The position numbers and the translations under genes are program-made. A stretch of 64,000 nucleotides of DNA from Schizochytrium sp. CCTCC M209059 (taxonomy: Eukaryota > Sar > Bigyra > Thraustochytrida > Thraustochytriidae). The notes under the pieces were generated by a model that made no database searches, was not told the DNA's origin, and worked only from the letters and a program-made list of their open reading frames with translations. The stretch is from positions 62,001 through 126,000 of the forward strand of contig KN805396.1 of assembly GCA_000818945.1 (NCBI GenBank), written 5' to 3'. Each line of letters opens with the position of its first letter. Positions within the stretch are counted from its first letter, which is position 1. This document shows, in pieces, positions 10,776 through 23,400 of the stretch.

Positions 10776-11419
10776 CCGACATCAACATCGACCTCATCCT
10801 AATTGTTTTCTTTCCATGACTTGCACGATTCTTGTATAACAATATTGCGTCTGCATTACCGTCTGCATACCCTTGAGCTATGTATGTGCTAAAAAGATAG
10901 TAGGGAAGCCACTCATTGTCGAAGTGGCCTGCCTCCCTTTCCCCTTACTTCACCCCTCCCTCTCTTTCCCCCTCCCCGTTTACTCATCCCGTGAGAGGGT
11001 GCTTCCCATGAGAGATAACCGCTGGATCAGCTCAGCACCTGCTCTTACCGGGTTTTGATGATGACTTGAGAAATGGCCGTTGACGGTGGCAATCCCAGCT
11101 GCCTGACCCAGCCTTACTCTACAAGGGCAAGTATTACGAAAGCAAGAGCAAACCGTGGAGGGGCCGGGTATAGCAGCGACGAGCCGCTTGCGCCGGGCTC
11201 GGGGCTTCGCAAAAGCGCAGCCTGGCGCGGGCTCGGCCAATTCGCGCTGCGGCGTCGTTGCCCTTCCTTACCGAACTTACGAGACGAGCTTGCTTGGCTT
11301 TGCTTTGCTTTGCTTTGCTTTGCTCAATCTGCTTGCTTGGGCCTCAATAACATCGATTTCTGCAGCTTCTTCGCAAAAGAAAGAAAGCCAGCCATCACGC
11401 GCACACGGGCGTGCGGACA
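10776..11419. other. Spacer upstream of the dynein gene
   Basis: Contains the 3' UTR of the rhodanese-like gene, CT-rich tracts at 10930-10985, and five TTTGC copies at 11299-11323, about 100 bp before the dynein start. No coding signal. Confidence 0.6.
11299..11323. repeat. (TTTGC)5 pentamer microsatellite
   Basis: Five copies about 100 bp upstream of the dynein start; reverse complement of the GCAAA repeat upstream of the ASPM-like gene. Confidence 0.9.
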
Positions 11420-14400
11420 ATGATGGACGACGACGAGTCTGCTGCAGCGGTAGCAACCGAAATTCAACCTTGGTTGCTGGCGCAGGGCATTCTTGAAGGT
11501 GAAGCAAGTGAAGATGCCTTTCGTAAGGTCTGGAATGGCATGTGTAATTGGATGCTAGCCGTCTGTCGGGAACGCAGCTCCTTTATCATCCCCGATGTTG
11601 GCGTTGTCCAATTTAGAAAGTACAAGCTGGGGGCAGTTGTCCCGAGCTTTATTATGGCTTCTCAATACGCAGAAGTCAACGGTCTGCGTATCATCGCCAA
11701 GCTTCCGCGGGAGGAAGAGAGCGTGAATGCGCTACGTATTGATTTTCGGGCCGTTAATTGGCTCAATGATGACACCTACAAAGATTGCGTTGGTACTATG
11801 CGCTTTGTTCTTCGTGGGGTCTTTCGCGAGTTTGGTGAGCTCGCGTCGAAAAATCCGTCCCAAGTATTTGCCCTTGATATCGGCTGCGGCAAGCTCGTAG
11901 CTTTTGATCGTCAAATTCGACTGCAATTTTCGCCTGGCGGAGGGCTGCCTGGATCTTCTGCAGTCCTAGGGAAGTTGCACGCGCCTCGACCTCCCTCTGC
12001 GACAGAGAACCCCGGCGGCGCAGAAGCGCGAAAGGTAGCCTCGCCTCGCGCAGCAAGAATTTCATCACAAAAGCGAGCCATAGGAAGACACGACAGCGTC
12101 TCGTGCGTTTGGTTTCCCGATGGATCGTGCAAGGATCTAGCACTCGACTCGCAGAGCGTTGTGAGGCTCGAAAAACGTCAAGCAACTGTACGCAGAATGA
12201 GCCTCGGATCCTCTGACTCTTTCAGTGGCGTGAACTCCGAGTATACATCCTCACCAAACTGGCGAGGAAGTTCCAAGAGGCTCCTCACGGCACAGTATGC
12301 ATCGATGAGCGCTCAACGTTCTCCTCGTGCGCGGACGGAAGAATCCCCGCTGCGGTTCATGCGTCGGGAAAAGAGCCTTCGAAGGCTCGCAGGAGATATT
12401 CGGGGTGAGCAAGCCCACCCCTCGCTGCTCAACCAACACGCACGCACCCTTGCTGCAGTACATGTCTCTCAAGATGAATCCAATCGCAAACTGCCCGACC
12501 GCATTGGGACCTACTATTCACCCGAAGCACGTGTCCTGGCACTCGAGCGTCTGGCTTCCAGGAGCGCCGCAAAGGCTTCAAGCCGACATCAGCGTCAAGG
12601 AACGACGGACTCGTCATCAACCTGCGATATGTTCTCGGGTCATCGCAAGGCCCCCACGCAAGATCGCGAAGATTTTCTCGCTGCTGTCACGCTTGATGTA
12701 CGGCGGGCTCAGGCCCTGGGCCAGGTTGATCGTGATCCGCTTGACATGCCAAATTATTCGCCTCGCGCTGTTCCTGAGCGTCGCGAGCTCTTCGATGTCG
12801 ACTCCATCGCCCGCGACGCTCACAGCGCTGCGCAGCGCCGGAATTTACGTCGATTCGGCAAAGGAATGACCTTTGTCGCCACGGAGAGTCTTCAGGCGCA
12901 ACAAGCGGCAGGGCGAGCTGCATGCCTTCCTACAGTGGGCCAAGCTGCTAGCCCAGAGGTCAACTCGCCTCAAGAGGCCCCTTTTGCTTCGCGTTCAGGC
13001 ACTCCGACCCGCACATTTCTCGGCACAGAGGAAGATATTGCACAGCAATACGTGTGGTACGTGCGGCACGGTGTGGACGACAAGACGCTTGCCCCAATTC
13101 GGCAAGAGTGGCTTCAGCGCGTTTCCGATCTCCTTCCCGCGCCAAGAATTACCCATGAAAATGCTTCGAGTCTGGTGCAAACCTTTCAAAGCCTCGTTGC
13201 GACCTTGACCAAGAATGTGGAATATGACTATCAGTGCGCTGTGCGCCGTGCAATTCTCGACTACATCTTGAGAGACGCACAGCAGCGCTCTCGACTTGGA
13301 ATTCCATATATTCCGTCGAGCTGCCAGCGCAGGGACCCCGTTCATTTTCATGCAGATGCTCCACGATACTGGAGAGAGACGTTTCAGGGCACACGTGAGC
13401 ACATCAGGAGAAATCTCACGCTCGTAAACCCCTTAATTCGCCAGGTGCTGCACTTGTGGCAAGACTATGCGCATCTCTCCTTGGTAAACTTGCCCTCAAC
13501 CGATGACGAAGCTCTTCGCTGCAGCTGGAAGCCACCTACGCTCGAAGTCTTTGTAGAAGCTCAAGTTGAACACGCTCAAACTGTGCGAGACATTTTTTTG
13601 CATCAGTGGCACCCTGAAGTGGTTCGCATCTTTACGGAAGCTGCCAAAGGCGACGCGCCTCCTCTCGATACGCTTGGCGTTCGCCTCTGTGAAATGTCCC
13701 AGAACGATCTTCAGTCCCTTTTTGAGAGCGCCGCGACGCTCATGGCGCGCCAGCTGAGAGGCCTGGTCCTTGATTCACTCCAGCGACTTTTATCATTTTT
13801 TCTGCGGCTTGGTCGCGGCGGACCTGGCAAGGCGAGCGAACCACAACCGTACAAGTCCGAACTCACGGCTACACTTCGAAGCGCCTTCTACAACAAGCTT
13901 GTCGTGACTCGTGTTGATAGTGGTGCAGACTCACCAACCCAGCCTCGGGCCGTGTGTCTCGAGATGGACCTCGAGAAGATTGTCAATGGCCTCTCGCACG
14001 TGATCGACACAATCTCAACATGTCTGAACCGAGTTGTCCGTATTGAGCGCAAAGGCATTGGGCTCAATCTCGAATTCCTCGACGAGATTGACGAGAGCAT
14101 GCCTCTCGTTAATGCAACAGAGGATCCGTCCACTGGCAGAAATGCAGGCCGAGGCCAGCCCAATGGTACGAACGAGGGAAAGGTTGAAGAAGGAGGGCTT
14201 GCAACGGCGCTGGCGCAGCAGAGCACATACGTGATGGACATCTCGCCTTCCGAGGATTCTGTGTCTCGTTTTCGGCAGCGTATCGAGGATCTTCTTATCG
14301 CAAGTAACGCCTCGTGCCAGACTGCAATTGCCATGTATGAGCCGTTCGAGCCCATCTTCAACGCCTGGGACGCTCTCAACAGCAAGCTGCGACCTAGCAC

Positions 14401-17400
14401 ACGTCTTCAAGAACTGCAAGGCGAGCTTGACGCGCTTGCGCAAATGCAGATGCGCGTTCTTGCAGAAACGAAGGAGACTGCCGTTCTCGGCGCGCAGACC
14501 ATCGAATGTCAGGATCTCAACTCGCAAATTTTGGCCGAAATCGAGGCGCAGCGACAGCACCTGCTTCGCTTTGCCGTGCAAGACAACATTCGTCGGAATC
14601 TTGACGTGTGCAAGGCTTTTAGCGAGTCCGCCGAGCGTCTGGCCAAGGTCCCAGCGGACTCTCACGCGCTCATTGATGCTGAAGAGTACCTGCGCGGGTT
14701 TCAGAGCAAGGGGCTCGACGCCCTCCTTGCGGACGTGGCCGACGTGAAGCATCGCCTCGATTTTATTTTTCGGAATCAAATGCAGGTTGAGGCAGATCTC
14801 CTCCGCCCTCTCGGCATCACGTATTCGTGGGTTCACAAGGTAGACCACCTTGTGGAAGATGCTGCAGCGATGCTGAGGCGTGAGCGCGAACAGCTCGAAG
14901 GACAGTTTCAACTCGACCGGGACCGTTTCATCCAAGAGCTTTCGTCCATTGCAAAGTCCGTCGCCAAACTTAAGGATCAAGGTGATATGCGCCACGCCAA
15001 AGCACAATTGCGGGCCACGGAGGAGGCACGTGATCTTGTGGAAGGTGCAAAACGGCGCGCAGACCTTTTGCACGACGAAGAGGATCGACTTGGGCTCACA
15101 AGCACTGAATTCAAGGCGCTGATGCTGGTCGATGAGGCCCTCAAGCCTTTCGAGGCCTTTTGGGGATTGGCCAACCGTTTTCAGACTCAGTTTCAACGTT
15201 GGAACCACGGTGTGGTCTTCACTCTCGATGGCGAACACGTCGAGCGGGAGGTTGGAGAGATGTTTCGCGCTGCGCACCAGCTAGCAGAAAGCCTCAAGGA
15301 TGATGCACCGGCGGTTGCCAGCTGCGCCGACGCTATCAAGGCCAACTTGAACGAGTTTCGGAATGACATTCCCCTTCTTAGCATCATCTCTAATGATGGC
15401 CTTCGCGAGCGTCACTGGACGCAAATTTCCGACGTGCTTGGGTTCCCGATTGTTCCTGACGACAACATGACGCTGTCACGTCTTATCGAACTCCAGGTCG
15501 GAGAACATGTGGACGCCCTCGAGGCCATTTCCGAAGGTGCTTCCAAGGAACACGCCATTGAAAATGCGCACACCAAGATGATGGCAGAGTGGGCTCCGCT
15601 CGAATACGCAACACAGTCGTACAAGGATACAGGCACCTTCATTCTTCAGGGCGGCAATCTTGACGAGCTGCAAACGCTGTTGGACGATCATCTGGTGAAA
15701 ACGCAAACCATGCGGGGATCGCCGTACTGCAAATTCATGGAAGGGAAAATGGCAGAATGGGAACACTTTCTCGTGTACACGCGGGACCTTATTGACGCCT
15801 GGATCAAGGTGCAGACGGCCTGGTTGTACCTGGACCCCATTTTTGCTTCGGAAGACATTATGCGGCAAATGCCAACCGAAGGCCAAGCTTTCCAGCAGGT
15901 GAGCAAGATGTGGCGTGATATCATGGACCTTGTCCACGCGGCGCCAAAAGTGACCTCTATTGCCAAGGTAGACCATCTTCTCGAGCAGTTCCACGAGATC
16001 AACGAAATGCTGGAGCAAATCAATAAGGGTCTAAGCTCGTACTTGGAGACCAAGCGACTGTATTTTTCACGCTTCTTTTTTCTATCCAACGACGAGCTGC
16101 TCGAGATCCTCGCCGAAACCAAGGACCCTACACGTGTGCAGCCGTTTCTGAAAAAGTGCTTTGAAGGTATCAAGTCGCTACGTTTCCGAAGTGACGATCA
16201 AGGCCGGCCTACAATCTCGCACATGATTAGCTCTGAGGGCGAAAGCGTCCAGCTGACGCAGGAAATCGCTCCACACGAAGCAAATGGGGCAGTCGAGATC
16301 TGGCTTCTCCAACTCGAGGAAGAAATGTGTCGCACGGTCAAACACTTTGTCCGCGAGGCAATGGCGGACTACTCGACAAAGTCGCGAGGTCGCTGGATAC
16401 TGGATTGGGCTGGTCAGGTTGTTCTGGCGGTTGGGTCAGCATTCTGGACCCAAGAAGTGGAGACCGAGCTTCGTGGGACCTCGGGAGGGGGTCTTGCGGC
16501 CTACGAATCGCAACTGAGCGACCAGCTTTCCTCCCTCGTGACCTTGGTGAGAGGCGAACTCTCCAAGCTTGAGCGAGCCACGCTTTCTGCGCTCGCTGTC
16601 ATCGACGTGCATGCGAGAGACGTTGTGCGACTTCTCGCCGAAGCGGGCGTGTCCTCGGTGCAAGACTTTGACTGGACCAGCCAACTTCGTTATTACTGGG
16701 AGAACGAGACGCTTGCTGTCAAGATCATCACTTCTTCGCTCGAGTATGGCTACGAGTATTTGGGGAATAGTTCGCGTCTGGTCATCACGCCTCTCACGGA
16801 CCGTTGCTATCGAACGCTGATGGGAGCTCTTCATCTGCAGTACGGCGGAGCGCCTGAAGGGCCTGCGGGGACAGGTAAGACGGAAACCGTAAAAGATTTA
16901 GCCAAGGCCTTGGCGCGACAATGCGTAGTGTTCAACTGCTCCGACGGACTCGACTACCTGGCGATGGCAAAGTTCTTTAAGGGACTTGCTTCGAGCGGTG
17001 CCTGGGCGTGCTTTGATGAGTTCAATCGTATCGAGCTTGAAGTGCTCTCTGTCATTGCCCAGCAGATCTCGAGCATACAAGGCGCCATTGCGCGCCGCGC
17101 GCAGGTCTTTGAGTTTGAAGGAACAGAAATCAACTTGCGCTGGACGGCCAATGTATTTATCACCATGAATCCGGGCTACGCTGGAAGATCTGAACTTCCA
17201 GATAACCTCAAGGCCCTCTTTCGCACGGTCGCCATGATGGTCCCCGACTACGCCATGATTGCCGAAATCATCCTCTTTAGTTATGGGTACGCCGACTCGC
17301 GCAATCTTGCAAACAAAATTGTCACCACTTACAAGCTTTGTAGCGAGCAGCTTTCCTCACAAGATCATTACGATTATGGTATGCGCGCAGTCATTAGCGT

Positions 17401-20400
17401 GCTCAAGGCTGCAGGGGCGCTCAAGCGTCAATTTCCCGATGAAGACGAGTCCATCATCGTGCTCCGGTCCATTTGCGATGTCAATCTTGCCAAGTTCATC
17501 TCGCAGGACCTTCCTCTATTCAAAGGCATTATCTCGGACCTTTTTCCTGGAGTTCTCCTCCCGGATCCAGACTATGTACATCTCACCGCTGCAGCAGAAG
17601 AAGCGTGCGCAGCGGCTGATCTTGGTATTGAACCTGTGCCGGTGTTTATGGAAAAGGTGATCCAGCTGTACGAAATGCTAGTCGTCCGTCATGGACTCAT
17701 GATTGTGGGCGGCCCGCTTGCGGGAAAAACGATGAGCTGGAAGGTGCTTTCTCGCGCATTGACGACGCTTTGCGAACGTGAGCAAATGCCTTGCAAGCTC
17801 GCGGACCACGAGCTTGCCACTGACGTCTTTCAGATCAATCCTAAAGCCGTCACAATGCAACAGCTCTATGGTTGCTTTGACATGGTCTCTCACGAGTGGT
17901 CTGATGGTGTGCTGGCCAAGACCTTCCGCGACGCCTGCAAGGCTACAGACAACCGCCGCAAGTGGATCCTCTTTGACGGCCCAGTTGATGCGGTGTGGAT
18001 TGAGAATCTCAACACTGTTCTCGACGACAACAAGAAGCTCTGTCTCATGAGCGGCGAGATCATCGCCATGTCTGACTACATGAATATGGTTTTCGAGCCA
18101 ATTGATCTCGCCGTGGCGTCCCCAGCGACAGTATCCCGTTGCGGAATGGTCTACATGGAACCAGAGAAGCTGGGATGGCGCCCGATGGTGGACGCCTGGC
18201 TGCGCCGTTTGCGTGAAAAGGTGGGCGACGAGGGTTGCGAAACGCTACGCGGGATTTTTGATTGGCTTGTTGCCCCGTCCCTGTACTTTTACCGCAAAAA
18301 TGTTACGGAACTCGCCCCAACTTCGGACCTTATGCTCGTGCGTTCCATGACTCAGCTCATCGATACGCTCGTCTACGATGTCCAAACGACTCCCGTCCCT
18401 GCGGATTGTCTCGAGCCTCTTGCTGTCTTTGCCCTGGTTTGGTCCGTGGGAGGTACGGCAAACAGAGCTGGGCGTGAAAGCTTTGACGCTTTTTTCCGCA
18501 GTCTGACCTCAGGTTCAAGCTCGGGTGCAGGGACTGGCGGCGCTCGTGGCAAGGAAAATCGCGCTCTCATTCTGACTATGCCCAAGGAAGGTCTCGTGTA
18601 CGACTACTTCGTGCAGGTCGACGAGTCGCGGGGCGTCTGTGACTGGAAACCGTGGACCTCGACGCTTGCACAAGAACCCGATTTCGCTAAAGACGCCGTG
18701 TACGCGTCCATCATCGTTCCAACCAAGGACACTGCTCGATATACGTACTTGCTACGTCTGGCAGTGCAAGAGTCACGTCCTCTACTCTTCGTTGGTCCCA
18801 CTGGAACGGGCAAGTCAGCGTACACGTCGCAATACCTTCTCAATGACTTGAACCCGGAAGCGTACCAGATCCTTATGCTTGGATTCTCTGCGCAAACGTC
18901 TGTAACTCAAGTACAAGGGATTATCGATGCCAGTCTCGATCGACGTCGCAAGGGCGTTTTTGGTCCGTCGCTCGGACGCAAGTGCGTCATCTTTCTCGAC
19001 GACGTAAACATGCCGCAGCCCGAGACATATGGAGCACAGCCGCCGCTCGAGTTGCTGCGGCAAGGCATGAAGTATGGTGGCTGGTACGACTTCAAGGACC
19101 TAAGCTTTCGGCACATGGTGGACTGCTTCTACGTCGCAGCTATGGGCCCACCTGGTGGGGGCCGTAATCACGTGTCACCTCGATTCCTGCGACATTTTCA
19201 CATGATTGGCGTGACCGAGTTTGATGAAGCGAGCATGTCGCGTATTTTTTCGAGCCTAATGCGATGGAATATGAAGTGTCACGGCTGCAGTGGAATTGGT
19301 ATTCTACGAGCAGGCCAGGGCGCCGTGGATGCGACCATGGAAGTGTATCGTCGTAGTGTGCAGGAATTACTTCCTACACCATCGCGATCGCACTACCTTT
19401 TCAACTTGCGCGACGTAAGCCGCGTGATTCAAGGCATGACGCAATTTGTCTTGTCAGACGCAAGCACGCCGGAAGAGATCGCGCGTCTTTGGGCGCATGA
19501 GACGCTTCGCGTCTTTGGAGACCGTCTCGTTGACGGTGTGGACCGTGACAAGCTTGTAGGGGAGATGATGAGTCCAGCCATGAAATCCCACTTTGGCAAG
19601 GATTTTGCGGAATCGTTTTCGCACCTGGCGGACGAGTCCACAGGCATGGTTTCAGCATCGGGATCTTTTCGCGAAAGTGCCGCGAATTGGACCACGGCCC
19701 GCAGAGTCTTGTTTGGGAGTCTTAAGTCGTCGGCGTACGAGCAAGTGGTCGATTTGGACGACTTGCGAGCGCTCTGTGAAGCCAAGCTTGAGGAATACAA
19801 CACAATATCTCCCAAGCCAATGGACCTTGTTCTGTTTTTGTACGCCATCGAACACACCGTGCGCATTTGCCGTGTCATTGGGACGCCGGGCGGTAATGCT
19901 CTTTTGGTAGGCGTGGGTGGATCGGGTCGCCAGTCCTTGACGCGCCTCGCAGCTTCGATGCGGGGCTACCAGGTCTTTCAGATTGAATTGAGTCGAAACT
20001 ATGGGGTCGCGGACTGGCATGCAGACCTGCGACGTGTTCTTGCTCTCGCAGGAGGTCGCGGTGAGGACACAGTCTTCCTCCTTAGTGACGCGCAGATCAA
20101 AGAGGAGTCCTTTGTGGAGGACATTAACAGCTTGCTCAACTCTGGCGAGGTTCCGAACATGCTGGCTGCAGATGAGAAAGCGGAGCTTTGCGAGCTTGCG
20201 CGAGCAGCCGCAAAGCAGGAGCGGCGCAGCGTGGAAACTCCAGAGGCTTTGTACGCATACGTTGTCGAGCGGGTGCGCAGTCGACTGCACCTCGTCTTGG
20301 CCTTCAGCCCGATCGGAGAAGCTTTTCGTGCGCGTATCCGGCGTTTCCCATCCCTGGTGAACTGCTGTGTTATCGACTGGTTCAGCGAGTGGCCTCAAGA

Positions 20401-23400
20401 CGCGCTCACATCTGTTGCAGAGCGTTTCCTGGACGATTTGGATCCAGGTGCTGACGAAATGCTCAAGGCGACATGTGTGGCGCTTTGCAAAAAGTTTCAC
20501 GTGAGCACAGCCAAGTACGCAAAGCGCTTTATGCAGGAGCTGCGACGACCGTACTATGTGACTCCAACCTCGTACTTGGAGCTCATCAATACGTTCAAGA
20601 CGATGTTATCAGTAAAACGAAGCGAGGTGGAGCAGACGCTGAGGCGGTACGAGGTGGGTCTGGAGAAGTTGCAATTCACGGAAGACTCTGTTCAAGGAAT
20701 GCAAAAAGAACTGCAAGATCTGCAGCCGGTGCTTGTGCGGACAACGCGGCAAACTGAGGAAATGATGGTCGCCGTGGAGAATGAGCAGACGGAGGCAGAC
20801 AAGATCGCCACCGTTGTCAAGAGCGAGGAAGCGATTGCCAACGAAAAGGCTCAGAGCGCCAAGGGTATCAAGGAGGAGTGTGAGGCAGACCTCGCCAAGG
20901 CTATGCCTGTTCTGGAGTCGGCAATTGCCGCGTTGAACACCCTGAGTAAGAGCGATATCACCGAAGTCAAATCGATGAAGTCCCCGCCAGATGGTGTCAA
21001 GCTCGTTATGGAAGCGTTGTGCATTATGATGAATGTAAAACCCATCAAAGCCAAGGACCCGAACGATGCTTCAAAAAAGATTAATGACTACTGGGAACCT
21101 GCCAAGAAGACACTTCTTTCCGACCCGAAGTTGTTGAAGACGCTCATTGACTATGACAAGGACAACATTGATCCGAAAGTCGTGCAAAAGGCCACGACTT
21201 ATGTGGAGAACCCGGACTTTGATCCGGAGAAAATCAAGAAAGCATCGCGGGCTGCATATGGACTATGCTGTTGGATCCGCGCCATGGTCCAGTACGACAG
21301 TGTGGCCAAGGTGGTAGCTCCGAAACGGGCCGCGCTTGCGGAAGCCGAGCAAGAGTTCGAGCTTGTCATGGCTGGTTTGCGTGAGAAGCAGGCCGAACTG
21401 AGCAAAATCGAGAGTCGTGTCGCGGGTCTCGCGCGCCAGCTCGAGGAGTGCAAGGAGCGAAAACGCGATCTCGAGCGACAGGTGAGTGACTGCACCGCCA
21501 AGCTCGACCGTGCCGAAAAGCTCATCTCTGGTTTGGGCGGGGAGAAAGCACGGTGGGGTGAAGAAGCCGTGCGTCTTCGTGGCTTGCTTGGAAATCTAAT
21601 TGGCAATGTCTTGGTGTGCTCTGGCATGATCGCGTATCTTGGACCCTTCACGGTGACGTTTCGACGCGAGATTACGGCAGCCTGGATCACAGAGGCCATT
21701 GCCATGCACATTCCATGCTCAAGCGCCGAGGAGATGAATCTTGTGCAAACATTGGGCGACAAGGTGAAAATTCGCGCATGGACGATTCAAGGTCTCCCTG
21801 TGGACGAGTACAGCATCGAGAACGGTATCATGCTCTCGAACTCACGTCGCTGGCCGCTCATGATCGACCCGCAGGGTCAGGCGAACAAGTGGGTGCGTAA
21901 CATGGAGGCAGAGCACGAGCTCAAGGTCTGCAAGCTTAGCGATGCAAATTATCTGAGAACGATGGAGAACGCAGTGCAGTTTGGGCATCCTGTCCTACTC
22001 GAGAATATTGAAGAAAGCTTGCCGGCAGCGTTGGAGCCCCTTTTGCTGAAACAGGTCTTCAAAAAGGGCGGTGTTCCAAGCATTCGCCTCGGCGATGCCA
22101 CAGTGGAGTACTCTGAACGCTTCCGATTCTACATGACAACGAAGCTGCGCAATCCGCACTACCTGCCGGAGATCAGCGTCAAGGTGACGCTTTTGAACTT
22201 TATGATTACACCGATCGGGCTCGAGGACCAGATGCTTGGAATTGTGGTGGCGCGGGAGCGCCCCGATCTTGAGCGGGAGAAGAGCCAGCTCATTATAGAA
22301 ACGTCCAAAAACCAGGAAATGCTTCGGGACATTGAAGACAAAATCCTCAAGGTGATGTCCTCCTCGGAAGGGAACATTCTCGATGACGCATCGGCCATTG
22401 AGGTCCTGAGCAAGTCCCAGACCGTCGCAAAAGAGATCTCTGTCAAGCAAGAGGTAGCAAACAAGACTTCGACCCAGATCGACGCAGCGCGGCAGCATTA
22501 TGTGCCAATCGCGCGCCGGGCTGCAACCATGTTCTTTTGCTGCAGCGATCTCGCTTTTGTAGACCCCATGTATCAGTACTCACTGACGTGGTTTGTAGAT
22601 CTTTACGTGGCGAGCATCGAAAAGTCTGAGCCGCAGGAACTGGTATCGCGGCGTCTCGAAGTCTTGGAGACGCACTTTACCGATTCCCTCTATAGGAACA
22701 TTTGCCGCTCGCTCTTTGAGCGGGACAAGCTTTTATTTTCCTTCTTGCTATGCATGCGCCTGCATGCCGATGCGGTCCCCCCTTTGCTCTTTCGTTTTCT
22801 CGTTTCCGGGCCAGTGCGAGCTGGAAACGAGCCACCAGAGAATCCATGCGCCCAATGGCTTCCGGACACGGCGTGGTCCGCCTTTGACCTGCTTTGCGAG
22901 GCGATGGAGGATGCAGGCGGAAACGACGCGCTACGTTCATCACTGTCCGGACAAGATCAGGCGGTCTGGGAAGCCTTTTATCAGAGTCCGCAACCAGAAG
23001 TGAAGCCTGCGCTTCCTGCGCCATGGGAAGAGGATGGGCTTCTCAAGCTGTGCGTGCTGCGGAGCCTGCGCCCGGACCGCGTGGTTCCCGCAGTCCGTGA
23101 CTACGTGGCAAAGACGATGGGGTCGCGATTTGTGGAACCTCCGCGCTTTGATCTCGAGGCTTGCTGGCAGGACTCGCGACCCCACACGCCGCTGGTCTTT
23201 GTGCTGTCTCCTGGATCGGACCCGATGGCGGCGCTTTCGAAGCTTGCTGACCAGCGCGGTGTTCCTTTGGCTTCGCTCTCGCTGGGTCAGGGCCAAGGGG
23301 TCATTGCAGAGCGCATGATTGATCGCGGAGTGGTGAAGGGCTCGTGGGTCGTCCTGCAGAACTGCCACTTGTATCCGAGCTGGATGCCCACATTGGAGCA

